Below are positions 6,354 to 13,651 of a DNA stretch of 14,670 nt, piece by piece. The stretch lies in assembly GCA_024277555.1 (NCBI GenBank), contig JAJRUY010000261.1, forward strand, positions 1-14,670. Reading direction: 5' to 3'. Under the pieces are notes generated by a model. The model had not been told where the DNA came from. It was given only the letters and a program-made list of their open reading frames with translations, and did not search any database. A program made the translations under genes and the position numbers. Each line of letters starts with the position of its first letter. The first letter of the stretch is position 1. The stretch comes from Gammaproteobacteria bacterium. Its GTDB lineage: Bacteria > Pseudomonadota > Gammaproteobacteria > Chromatiales > Chromatiaceae.

Positions 6354-7590
6354 GTCGGTTCCTGCTCTTTGCGAGCTGGCACAATCCATGAAAATCCAGG
6401 GCACGGGCCGCTCTCGTAAACAGGATCTTATATTTTCCATCCTCAAGGCGCATGCCAAAAAAGGCGAAGACATTCACGGTGGAGGCGTACTGGAGATTCT
6501 GCAGGACGGTTTCGGCTTTCTCCGATCGGCAGACTCTTCCTATCTTGCCGGGCCGGATGATATCTATGTCTCTCCCAGCCAGATCCGGCGCTTCGCCCTG
6601 CGCACCGGGGATACCATTACCGGCACCATCCGCCCGCCCAAGGACAGCGAACGCTATTTCGCCCTGCTGAAGATCGACGAGATCAACTATGACAAGCCGG
6701 AGTCGGCCAAGAACAAGATCCTGTTCGAGAACTTTACCCCTCTGTTTCCCAATGAATCCATGCATCTGGAAATGGGCAACGGCAGCACCGAAGACATTAC
6801 CGTACGCACCATCGAGCTGGTGGCACCCGTGGGCAAGGGACAGCGCGGGCTGATCGTGTCTCCACCCAAAGCGGGCAAGACCATGATGATGCAGAACATC
6901 GCCCAGTCCATCGCCAATAATCATCCTGAAGTATATTTGATCATTCTGCTTATCGACGAGCGCCCCGAAGAGGTCACGGAAATGGCTCGTTCGGTGTCGA
7001 GAGCAGAAGTCATCTCCTCGACCTTTGATGAGCCCGCCGCCCGCCATGTACAGGTGGCGGAGATGGTCATCGCCAAGGCCAAGCGGCTGGTGGAACATAA
7101 TCGCGACGTGGTGATCCTCCTCGATTCCATCACTCGTCTGGCGCGCGCCTACAACACCGTGATTCCTTCCTCCGGCAAGGTACTCACCGGCGGCGTGGAT
7201 GCCAACGCCCTGCAAAAGCCCAAGCGCTTCTTCGGTGCCGCACGCAACGTGGAAGAGGGCGGCTCCCTGACCATTCTGGCAACTGCGCTGGTGGAAACCG
7301 GCTCGCGCATGGACGATGTGATCTACGAAGAATTCAAGGGCACCGGCAACATGGAGGTGCATCTGGACAGGCGCATTGCCGAGAAACGCATCTTCCCCGC
7401 CATCAACATCAACCGCTCCGGCACCCGCCGCGAGGAACTGCTGATTCCTGCTGCTGAACTGCAGAAGATCTGGATACTGCGCAAAATCCTGCACCCCATG
7501 GACGAACTGGCGGCCATGGAATTCCTCTATGACAAGCTCAAATCCACCAAAACCAACGCCGAGTTCTTCAGCTCCATGAAGAAAAAGTAG
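6328..7590 (+). CDS. rho: Transcription termination factor Rho
   Basis: This hexameric RNA-dependent ATPase ends transcription at rut sites. The 420 residues match E. coli Rho (419) almost position for position. The N-terminal helical domain begins MNLNDLKQMSVPALCELA, and the RNA-binding cold-shock-like domain carries DGFGFLR at 60-66. The Walker A region is SPPKAGKT (178-185) with Lys181 and Lys184. LIDERPEEV has Asp210/Glu211/Arg212. The Walker B is VVILLDSITRLARAYN with Asp266. The Q-loop segment GGVDANALQKPKRFFGAARN and the R-loop region KGTGNMEVHLDRR are both present. There is no insertion domain of the kind seen in Actinobacteria. No ribosome binding site precedes the ATG; the leader is G-free. 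murU follows three bases after the stop, so rho heads a longer operon here. Confidence 0.98.
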   Translation: MNLNDLKQMSVPALCELAQSMKIQGTGRSRKQDLIFSILKAHAKKGEDIHGGGVLEILQDGFGFLRSADSSYLAGPDDIYVSPSQIRRFALRTGDTITGTIRPPKDSERYFALLKIDEINYDKPESAKNKILFENFTPLFPNESMHLEMGNGSTEDITVRTIELVAPVGKGQRGLIVSPPKAGKTMMMQNIAQSIANNHPEVYLIILLIDERPEEVTEMARSVSRAEVISSTFDEPAARHVQVAEMVIAKAKRLVEHNRDVVILLDSITRLARAYNTVIPSSGKVLTGGVDANALQKPKRFFGAARNVEEGGSLTILATALVETGSRMDDVIYEEFKGTGNMEVHLDRRIAEKRIFPAININRSGTRREELLIPAAELQKIWILRKILHPMDELAAMEFLYDKLKSTKTNAEFFSSMKKK

Positions 7591-7593
7591 GCC

Positions 7594-8301
7594 GTGACGC
7601 AGGATAGCTCATATCCTGCCATGATCCTGGCAGCCGGCCGCGGTGAGCGCCTGCGACCACTGACGGATCTCACCCCCAAGCCTCTGCTAGAAGTGGCCGG
7701 CAAACCCCTGATCGCCTGGCATCTGGAGAAACTGGCGAAAGCCGGCTTCAGTCGGGTGATAATCAATCACGCACACCTGGGAAAGCAAATTGAAAACACC
7801 CTTGGCGACGGAAGCCGCTGGGGGCTGCAGATTCGCTATTCCGCAGAGGGGCAGGGCCGCGCCCTGGAAACCGGCGGCGGCATCTGCAAGGCCTTGCCAT
7901 TGCTGGGCGATGGTCCCTTTGTGGTCATCAACGGTGATATTTTCACCGAACTGGATTACGCCTCCCTGAAGCTGAGGCTCCCCGAGCACAGTCTTGCCCA
8001 TCTGATCCTGGTGGATAACCCCGAACATCATCCCCAAGGCGACTTTGTGCTGCAGGACGGCGTGGTGCAGGTGGCAGACCAACCCAGGCTCACCTTCAGT
8101 GGCATCGGCATCTACCGCCCTCAGCTGTTTGCCGGTTGCAAGGCAAAGCCCTTCCCCCTGGGCCCGCTGCTGCGCCAACAGATGCCCGGGGGTAGAATAA
8201 GCGGCGAATATTTTGGCGGCTACTGGCTGGATGTAGGCACGCCGGAGCGGTATCAACTTCTGCACAGGAAACTCTCTGATGGGACAGGAAATCAGCCATA
8301 G
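7594..8301 (+). CDS. murU: N-acetylmuramate alpha-1-phosphate uridylyltransferase MurU
   Basis: MurU joins MurNAc-1-phosphate and UTP into UDP-MurNAc in the fosfomycin-bypassing cell-wall recycling route described in Pseudomonas. The 235 residues show the nucleotidyltransferase signature LAAGRGERLRPLT..TPKP at 12-30, LETGGGI near 91-97, the metal-site NGD at 113-115, and the end motif GYWLDVGTPERYQ. The similarity to P. putida MurU as I recall it (VINHA.LG.QIE, LGDGSR.GL.IRYS, LVDNP.HH..GDF, LTFSGI) favours MurU over glucose-1-phosphate or mannose-1-phosphate enzymes. The start is GTG 7594, three bases after rho. ATG 7621, giving MILAAG, would match the shorter N-terminus of the family and is a real alternative. 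A perfect hairpin covers the codons between the two starts. AmgK, its usual partner kinase, is not adjacent. Confidence 0.88.
   Translation: MTQDSSYPAMILAAGRGERLRPLTDLTPKPLLEVAGKPLIAWHLEKLAKAGFSRVIINHAHLGKQIENTLGDGSRWGLQIRYSAEGQGRALETGGGICKALPLLGDGPFVVINGDIFTELDYASLKLRLPEHSLAHLILVDNPEHHPQGDFVLQDGVVQVADQPRLTFSGIGIYRPQLFAGCKAKPFPLGPLLRQQMPGGRISGEYFGGYWLDVGTPERYQLLHRKLSDGTGNQP
7599..7619 (+). repeat. Perfect hairpin over the first murU codons
   Basis: GCAGGATA at 7599-7606 and TATCCTGC at 7612-7619 form a perfect eight-base-pair stem with a five-base loop, GCTCA. It starts 9 bases after the rho stop codon and ends just before the alternative murU start ATG 7621. The AGGA inside the left arm could act as a ribosome binding site for that ATG only when the hairpin is open. 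No T-run follows, so it is not an intrinsic terminator. Confidence 0.6.
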
Positions 8302-9697
8302 CAGCTTTTCCGAGGAGGATTTCAAGCACTTTCGGGAACGGATGATTGCAGAAACCTCCCTGCTGGAACAATGGATGGCGGATGATGCCCTGGATCAGGG
8401 AGAACCCATGGCGGGCAGTGAAATCGAAGCCTGGCTGGTAACCGACCGGGGTCTTCCGGCCCCCGTCAACCAGGCGTTTCTGCAGTACATGGACGATCCC
8501 CTGGTGGTGCCGGAGCTATCCACTTTTAACGTGGAGCTCAATACCCATCCCCTGCTTTTTGCAAACGGCATGTTCGATCGCATGCATGAGGAGCTGGCTG
8601 AACTCTGGCAGCGCTGCAAGATTGCGGCAAACCGGGAGGCGGCGCACATGCTCATGATCGGCATTCTGCCCACGGTGCAGCAGTCAGATCTGTGTCTGGG
8701 AAACATCTCCGGCATGCAGCGTTATCAGGCGCTCAATGAACAGGTGCTGCGCATGCGCAATGACCAGCCCCTGATGCTGGACATCCTCGCCCGGGAACAT
8801 CTGGTGGCGGAACATGACGATGTAATGCTGGAGGCGGCCACCACCTCTTTCCAGATTCATCTGAAGATTCCTCCAGAACAGGCCGCCCGCGCCTACAATC
8901 TTTCCAAGATCATTTCCGCGCCCATGGTTGCCCTGTCGGCAAACTCACCCTTTCTGTTCGGCCATGAGCTCTGGGACGAAACCCGCATCCCCCTGTTCGA
9001 GCAATCCGTAGCCGTGGGCGCCAGCGACTATTCCAAGCGCGTTACCTTCGGCGTGCGTTATGCAGAGCATTCCATCATGGAATGCTTCGAGGCCAACCGT
9101 GACCGCTACCCGGTGCTGCTGCCCCAGCTCATGGACGAACCACCTGAATCCCTGGCGCACCTGCGCCTGCACAATGGCACCATCTGGCGCTGGAACCGGC
9201 CCCTGGTCGGGATTTCGGAAAACGGCAAGGCACATATCCGCATCGAACACCGGGTGGTTCCCAGCGGCCCTTCCACACTGGATGTGATTGCCAATGCGGC
9301 ATTTTTCTTCGGCCTGATCCAGGAACTCATGGCCACGGAAAAAGACGCCGAAGCCCGCTTGCCCTTTATCAGCGCCAAGGAAAACTTCTACGGCAGCGCC
9401 TGCCTGGGGCTGGATGCCCGAGTCACCTGGTTCGACGGGCGCGAAGGCAGCGTTGCCGATCTTTGCCTGCAACAGCTCATCCCCCAGGCGCGGGTCGGGT
9501 TGGCGCGCATGGGAGTCACTGCAGGGGAAGCCGACCGCTGGCTGGACATCATCGAGGCCCGGGTTGCCAGCCGCCAGACCGGCGCACGCTGGCAGCGTGA
9601 ATGGGTCACCCGCAACGGCAAGGACTTTCCCGCCATGGTACGCGCCTACCGGGAACATCAGGAAAGCGCCCAACCCGTTCACGCCTGGAAGATCTGA
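8279..9697 (+). CDS. GCS2-family glutamate-cysteine ligase-like amidoligase
   Basis: This is a 472-residue member of the GCS2 (carboxylate-amine / glutamate-cysteine ligase) superfamily, which joins a carboxylate such as the glutamate side chain to an amine using ATP. Motifs seen are SEIEAWL with Glu48 and Glu50, ELSTFNVELNTHPL (79-92), SFQIHLK with His194 in the place of the usual HVHVG segment, SAPMVALSANSPFLFG (213-228), and RIEHRVVPSG with Arg321, Glu323 and Arg325 followed by ANAAFFFG. It is longer than YbdK (about 370 residues), with extra sequence at the C-terminus. The start ATG 8279 has AGGA nine bases upstream and overlaps the end of murU by 23 bases. The M14 hydrolase begins two bases after its stop. 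It could be a true glutamate-cysteine ligase for glutathione, but the partner gene suggests another amide may be the product. The substrate is unknown. Confidence 0.8.
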   Translation: MGQEISHSSFSEEDFKHFRERMIAETSLLEQWMADDALDQGEPMAGSEIEAWLVTDRGLPAPVNQAFLQYMDDPLVVPELSTFNVELNTHPLLFANGMFDRMHEELAELWQRCKIAANREAAHMLMIGILPTVQQSDLCLGNISGMQRYQALNEQVLRMRNDQPLMLDILAREHLVAEHDDVMLEAATTSFQIHLKIPPEQAARAYNLSKIISAPMVALSANSPFLFGHELWDETRIPLFEQSVAVGASDYSKRVTFGVRYAEHSIMECFEANRDRYPVLLPQLMDEPPESLAHLRLHNGTIWRWNRPLVGISENGKAHIRIEHRVVPSGPSTLDVIANAAFFFGLIQELMATEKDAEARLPFISAKENFYGSACLGLDARVTWFDGREGSVADLCLQQLIPQARVGLARMGVTAGEADRWLDIIEARVASRQTGARWQREWVTRNGKDFPAMVRAYREHQESAQPVHAWKI

Positions 9698-9699
9698 CC

Positions 9700-10734
9700 A
9701 TGTATGCTGAACTGTGCGAACTTCCCCGGGAACTGCTGGATTTACCCGCGAGGGATTTGCATGCTTTTCTCGGTGGCCCCACCCTGATTCATCTGCAGGG
9801 CCGACGCGAAGCACCGTTGTTTGTGTCGGTGCTCATGCACGGCAACGAAGATGTAGGCTGGGAAGCCGTGCGCCATTTGCTGCGCAAATACCTGCCAGGT
9901 GGTGGCGGGCTGGAACTGCCCCGCTCCCTGTCCCTGTTTATCGGCAATACTTCGGCCGCAGCCGTCAACATGCGCAGGCTGGCGGGGCAGCCTGACTACA
10001 ACCGGGTCTGGCCGGGCAGCGACCTGCCCCTCACCGCCGAGCATGCCATGATGGAAAGCATTGTCGATTCCATGGCGAAAAAGGGTGTCTTTGCCAGTGT
10101 CGATGTACACAACAACACCGGCCTCAACCCGCATTATGCCTGCGTCAATGTGGTGCGCACAGAATCACTGCATCTGGCGGCCATGTTCAGCCGCACCGTG
10201 GTGTATTTCACCCGCCCCAAAGGGGTGCAGTCCATGGCCCTGACGGAACTGTGCCCTGCCGTAACCCTGGAATGCGGCAAGGTCGGGCAAGAGCACGGTG
10301 TACAACATGCCAGTGAATATCTGGATGCCTGCCTGCATCTGGCACAGCACCCTGCGCACAGCATCTCACCCCATGATCTGAATCTGTTCCATACCGTGGC
10401 CATTGTAAAAATTCCCCCGGAAGTCAGCTTTAGTTTCGGCTGCCAGAAGTACGACCTGTGCCTGCTGGATGATCTGGATGTGCTGAATTTTCGTGAGATT
10501 CCGGCAGGAACCTGTTTCGGCAGGGTGCGCAAGGGGCTGAAGATTCCCCTGGAGGTAAAAAACGAAGCCAATCATGATGTGGCGGATCGCTATTTTTCAA
10601 TAGAAAATGGTGAGTTACTGACACGCACCCCGGTGATGCCTTCCATGCTCACCAGAAACGAAGCTGTAATCCGCCAGGACTGCCTGTGTTATCTGATGGA
10701 GCGCTATGATCTGCATCTGGAGGATGCGGGTTAG
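9700..10734 (+). CDS. M14-type zinc hydrolase, succinylglutamate desuccinylase/aspartoacylase family
   Basis: This is a 344-residue carboxypeptidase-fold zinc hydrolase of the AstE/aspartoacylase group, which cleaves amide bonds of N-acyl or acidic amino acids. The zinc ligands are readable as MHGNEDVG with His47 and Glu50, and DVHNNTG with His137. The substrate-carboxylate motif is DYNRVWPG with Asn101/Arg102, and the catalytic glutamate is Glu191 in VTLECGKVGQ. A C-terminal beta-rich segment of the usual kind follows. The ATG at 9700 has GGAAG eight bases upstream and lies two bases after the amidoligase stop, so the pair is almost certainly co-translated. It is not obviously AstE: no ast arginine-degradation genes are nearby. 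The stop TAG overlaps the convergent galE stop in the four bases TTAG. The physiological substrate is unknown. Confidence 0.82.
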   Translation: MYAELCELPRELLDLPARDLHAFLGGPTLIHLQGRREAPLFVSVLMHGNEDVGWEAVRHLLRKYLPGGGGLELPRSLSLFIGNTSAAAVNMRRLAGQPDYNRVWPGSDLPLTAEHAMMESIVDSMAKKGVFASVDVHNNTGLNPHYACVNVVRTESLHLAAMFSRTVVYFTRPKGVQSMALTELCPAVTLECGKVGQEHGVQHASEYLDACLHLAQHPAHSISPHDLNLFHTVAIVKIPPEVSFSFGCQKYDLCLLDDLDVLNFREIPAGTCFGRVRKGLKIPLEVKNEANHDVADRYFSIENGELLTRTPVMPSMLTRNEAVIRQDCLCYLMERYDLHLEDAG

Positions 10735-11762
10735 CCCGGATACCCCTGCGGGTTGTTGTATTGCCAGCGCCAGCTGTCCTCGCACATTTCCACGATGCCT
10801 TTTTCTGCATGCCATCCCAGTTCCCGGGCGGCAAGTCCGGGGTCTGCGTAACAGCTGGCAATATCACCTTCACGGCGGGGCGCCAGTTTGTAGGGCACTG
10901 GACGTCCACTGGCCTTTTCAAAGGCCGCCACCATTTCCAGCACCGAATAACCCTGTCCGGTGCCAAGATTGTAGGTAACCAGCCCGGGATCGTTCTCCAG
11001 CTTTTTCAGCGCCTTGATGTGCCCCTTGGCCAAGTCCACTACATGGATATAGTCCCTGACCCCGGTGCCGTCCGTGGTGGGATAGTCGCTGCCGAAAACT
11101 GACAGGGTATCGAGTTTGCCTACGGCTACCTGGCTGATATAAGGCATCAAATTGTTGGGAATATCATTGGGAGATTCACCGATTCTGCCGCTCTCATGAG
11201 CACCCACGGGATTGAAATAGCGCAAGCGGGCGACATTCCACTGCTGATCCGATTTGTAGACATCGTCCAGCATCTCCTCGATGATGAGTTTGGAGCGCCC
11301 GTAGGGATTGGTGGCGGAAACCGGGAAATCTTCCGTGATCGGCAGCGAGGCCGGTTCGCCATAAACCGTCGCCGAGGAGCTGAACACCAGGTTCTTTACT
11401 CCGGCATCATGCATGGCTTCCAGCAGGTTCAGGGTGCCGCCGATATTGTTCTGGTAATAGGGGATGGGAATGTTTACCGATTCTCCCACCGCCTTCAATC
11501 CGGCGAAGTGAATCACGGCATCAATGTGGTATTGATCGAAACACGCCCGGGTGGCCACCTTGTCGCACAAGTCCGCTTCGATGAAGGTGATTTTCTTGCC
11601 GGTGATTTCCTCTACCCGCTCGATAGCCGTGTACTGGCTGTTGCTCAGGTTGTCCAGCACAATCACTTCGTACCCCGCCGCCAGCAATTCCACATTGGTG
11701 TGGGAGCCGATATAACCGGCGCCGCCTGTGACCAGAACTGATTTTATCTTTTCCATGATCAA
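10731..11762 (-). CDS. galE: UDP-glucose 4-epimerase GalE
   Basis: This enzyme interconverts UDP-glucose and UDP-galactose for surface polysaccharides and galactose use. It is an extended short-chain dehydrogenase of 343 residues. The NAD-binding TGGAGYIG is at 12-19, the catalytic serine region SSSATVYG at 128-135, and the YxxxK pair is Tyr154/Lys158 in NPYGRSK. RYFNPVGAHESGRIGE and the C-terminal RREGDIASCYADP are typical of GalE. The start is probably TTG 11762, because GGAG sits eight bases upstream. ATG 11756 is two codons further in but poorly spaced from it. Only 16 bases separate it from lipA, so it should share the lipoate operon transcript. The 3' end overlaps the convergent M14 gene by four bases, leaving no space for a terminator. 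Confidence 0.95.
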   Translation of the reverse strand: MIMEKIKSVLVTGGAGYIGSHTNVELLAAGYEVIVLDNLSNSQYTAIERVEEITGKKITFIEADLCDKVATRACFDQYHIDAVIHFAGLKAVGESVNIPIPYYQNNIGGTLNLLEAMHDAGVKNLVFSSSATVYGEPASLPITEDFPVSATNPYGRSKLIIEEMLDDVYKSDQQWNVARLRYFNPVGAHESGRIGESPNDIPNNLMPYISQVAVGKLDTLSVFGSDYPTTDGTGVRDYIHVVDLAKGHIKALKKLENDPGLVTYNLGTGQGYSVLEMVAAFEKASGRPVPYKLAPRREGDIASCYADPGLAARELGWHAEKGIVEMCEDSWRWQYNNPQGYPG

Positions 11763-11778
11763 GAATTCTTCTCCACTT

Positions 11779-12747
11779 TCATTGTTTCAATACGAGGTCG
11801 GCCTGCAGATCCGCATGATAGGATGAGCGCACCATGGGGCCGCTGGCTACATTGGAAAAACCCATGGATTCGCCCAGCACCCGCAGCTGTTCAAATTCCT
11901 CCGGGGTGACGAAGCGAGATACGGGGAGGTGTTCCCGGCTCGGTTGTAGATATTGCCCCAGGGTAAGCATATCCACGCCATGGCGCCGCAGATCCTTCAT
12001 TACTTCTTCCACTTCTTCCGGCTCTTCGCCCAAGCCCAGCATGAGGCCGGATTTGCTGGGTATCCGGGGATGGCGAATCTTGAATTCCTCCAGCAACTTC
12101 AGTGACCAGGCGTAATCTGCGCCCGGACGGCATTGGCGGTACAGGCGGGGCACGGTTTCCAGGTTGTGGTTGAATACATCAGGAGGCGCCTGCTCCAGGA
12201 TTTCCAGGGCGGCATCCATGCGCCCACGAAAATCCGGCACCAGGATCTCGATGCGGGTCTGCGGGGCATGTTGACGGATCGCAAGGATGCAGTCCCGGTA
12301 GTGGCTGGCGCCTCCATCTTTGAGATCATCCCTGTCCACAGATGTAACCACCACATATTTGAGAGCCATTTCCTCAATGGCTTCCGCCAGCTGCCGGGGT
12401 TCGTCCTGATCCAGCGGCTCGGGACGGCCATGGGCCACATCGCAAAAGGGGCAGCGCCGGGTGCAGATATCTCCCATGATCATGAAGGTGGCCGTGCCCT
12501 GGGTGAAACATTCTCCCAGATTGGGGCATTGGGCCTCTTCACACACGGAGGAAAGCTTGCGCTCGCGCAGGATCTTGCGAATGCGACTGACCCCCGGCCC
12601 TTGAGGGGCGCGGGCGCGAATCCAGCCAGGCTTGCGCAGCAGTTCCGTGGATGGCTGCACCTTTACCGGAATGCGGCTGAGTTTGTCCTTGCCCCGCTGG
12701 TGGGTGCTGTTTTGTCCGCGGGAGGGTGCGCGATAGTCGTCAGTCAT
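11779..12747 (-). CDS. lipA: Lipoyl synthase LipA
   Basis: LipA is a radical SAM enzyme that inserts two sulfur atoms into protein-bound octanoyl groups to make lipoate for pyruvate and 2-oxoglutarate dehydrogenases and the glycine cleavage system. The auxiliary 4Fe-4S cluster motif CEEAQCPNLGEC carries Cys69, Cys74 and Cys80. The radical SAM motif CTRRCPFC carries Cys95, Cys99 and Cys102. The C-terminal RSSYHA gives the serine ligand of the auxiliary cluster. I placed the start at ATG 12747, giving 322 residues (E. coli has 321). The open frame reaches 12876 but that extension lies inside lipB and looks unlike LipA. The start overlaps the lipB end by eight bases, with GGAA upstream. Confidence 0.97.
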   Translation of the reverse strand: MTDDYRAPSRGQNSTHQRGKDKLSRIPVKVQPSTELLRKPGWIRARAPQGPGVSRIRKILRERKLSSVCEEAQCPNLGECFTQGTATFMIMGDICTRRCPFCDVAHGRPEPLDQDEPRQLAEAIEEMALKYVVVTSVDRDDLKDGGASHYRDCILAIRQHAPQTRIEILVPDFRGRMDAALEILEQAPPDVFNHNLETVPRLYRQCRPGADYAWSLKLLEEFKIRHPRIPSKSGLMLGLGEEPEEVEEVMKDLRRHGVDMLTLGQYLQPSREHLPVSRFVTPEEFEQLRVLGESMGFSNVASGPMVRSSYHADLQADLVLKQ

Positions 12748-13375
12748 GAGGGTTCCATCGGGGTTCCAGGTTGAGGTTGTTGCAGAGAATGTCAACCAAC
12801 TCCCTGCTGGCCTGTGATACATCCAGATCTGCACCAAGATCCTTGAGGCGGGTGACCTGCTGTCCCGCATGTCCACAAGGATTGATGCGCCCGAAAGGCT
12901 CCAGATCCATGTCCAGGTTCAGCGCCAGACCATGGTAAGTATATCCCCTGCGCACCCGCAGACCCAGAGCCGCTATTTTTTTTTCATTCACATAGACACC
13001 GGGGGCATCCGGCCTTGCCGCCGCTTGAATACCATGATTTGCCAGCAGCCGGATCACCGTGTCTTCCATGCAACTGACCAGGCCGCGAATACCCTTGTTG
13101 ACGGCCTTGAGATCCAGCAACAGATAGACCACCAGCTGACCGGGGCCATGATAGGTGACTTGCCCGCCCCGGTCACTGTAGATTACCGGGATGGCGCCGG
13201 GATCGAGAACATGCTCGGCCTTGCCTGCCTGTCCCTGGGTGAACACCGGGAAATGCTCCAGCAACCAGATTTCTGAAGGGGTCTGGGGGGTGCGCTGGTC
13301 GGTGAAGGCCTGCATTTCCCGCCAGGTCTGTGCATAGCCCCGGAGACCGAACTGGCGCACCATCACCGGCTTCAT
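12740..13375 (-). CDS. lipB: Octanoyl-[ACP]:protein N-octanoyltransferase LipB
   Basis: LipB moves the octanoyl group from acyl carrier protein to the lipoyl domains, the step before LipA. The 211 residues match the family. The motif RGGQVTYHGPGQ is at 69-80, the catalytic lysine is Lys133 in KKIAALG, and the catalytic cysteine is Cys167 in INPCGHAG, close to Lys135/Cys169 of E. coli. The start ATG 13375 shares one base with the ybeD stop (TGATG), indicating coupled translation. An unusual A9 run (minus strand, 12976-12984) encodes the catalytic lysine region; loss of one A would create an immediate TAG. Confidence 0.97.
   Translation of the reverse strand: MKPVMVRQFGLRGYAQTWREMQAFTDQRTPQTPSEIWLLEHFPVFTQGQAGKAEHVLDPGAIPVIYSDRGGQVTYHGPGQLVVYLLLDLKAVNKGIRGLVSCMEDTVIRLLANHGIQAAARPDAPGVYVNEKKIAALGLRVRRGYTYHGLALNLDMDLEPFGRINPCGHAGQQVTRLKDLGADLDVSQASRELVDILCNNLNLEPRWNPHD
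12976..12984 (-). repeat. A9 homopolymer in lipB at the catalytic lysine codon
   Basis: Nine consecutive A on the coding (minus) strand cover the codons Glu-Lys-Lys-Ile around catalytic Lys133. The tract contains an A AAA AAA slippery heptamer. Deletion or skipping of one base gives AAA AAA TAG, a stop at once. Confidence 0.9.
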
Positions 13376-13650
13376 CAGAGGCGCATCAGCACCCGCTCAT
13401 GGGCGGTCAGATCATCGTAGATGGCGTCCAGGTGTTCCCGGCTTTGCGCCTCGATTTCCACGCTAACAGAAACATACTTGCCGTTCTTGCTGGGCTTGAG
13501 GCTTACCGCTCCCTCGGATATATCCGGGCAATGACGGCGGATGATCTGCACCACCAGAGCATCAAAATCATCCTCGTCCAACCCCATGGCCTTGATGCGG
13601 AAGCGGCAGGGGTAGACCATGCCTTCCGGTTCTTTTCCGGTTTCAGTCAT
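13375..13650 (-). CDS. ybeD: YbeD-like DUF493 protein
   Basis: This is a small cytosolic protein of 91 residues, close to E. coli YbeD (87). The sequence VYPCRFRIKAMGL...F...VVQIIRRHCP and the SKNGKYVSVSVEIEAQSREHLDAIYDDLTAHERVLMRL end are typical of DUF493, which has an ACT-like ferredoxin fold. Its role is not established; its constant position before lipB suggests a link to lipoate synthesis or to regulation by small-molecule binding. I chose ATG 13650, one base after the dat stop, in place of the longer open frame, which would run into dat. The gene lacks its own clear ribosome binding site, so translation probably depends on dat. The stop overlaps the lipB start by one base. Confidence 0.9.
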   Translation of the reverse strand: MTETGKEPEGMVYPCRFRIKAMGLDEDDFDALVVQIIRRHCPDISEGAVSLKPSKNGKYVSVSVEIEAQSREHLDAIYDDLTAHERVLMRL

Positions 13651-13651
13651 T

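Noticed and set aside
6313..7494. 393-residue open frame on the minus strand opposite rho
   Set aside because: It is the complement of highly conserved rho codons. Its translation shows no recognisable domain. Long antisense frames are expected over GC-biased third positions.
9601..9699. N-terminal extension of the M14 hydrolase to 9601
   Set aside because: The extension lies within the amidoligase gene. ATG 9700 has a well-spaced GGAAG site and gives the normal family N-terminus.
8945..9814. 289-residue open frame on the minus strand opposite the amidoligase
   Set aside because: It spans the junction of two well-supported plus-strand genes and shows no recognisable domain.
12748..12876. 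N-terminal extension of lipA to 12876
   Set aside because: The extra 43 residues lie inside lipB and resemble no LipA N-terminus. ATG 12747 gives the family length.
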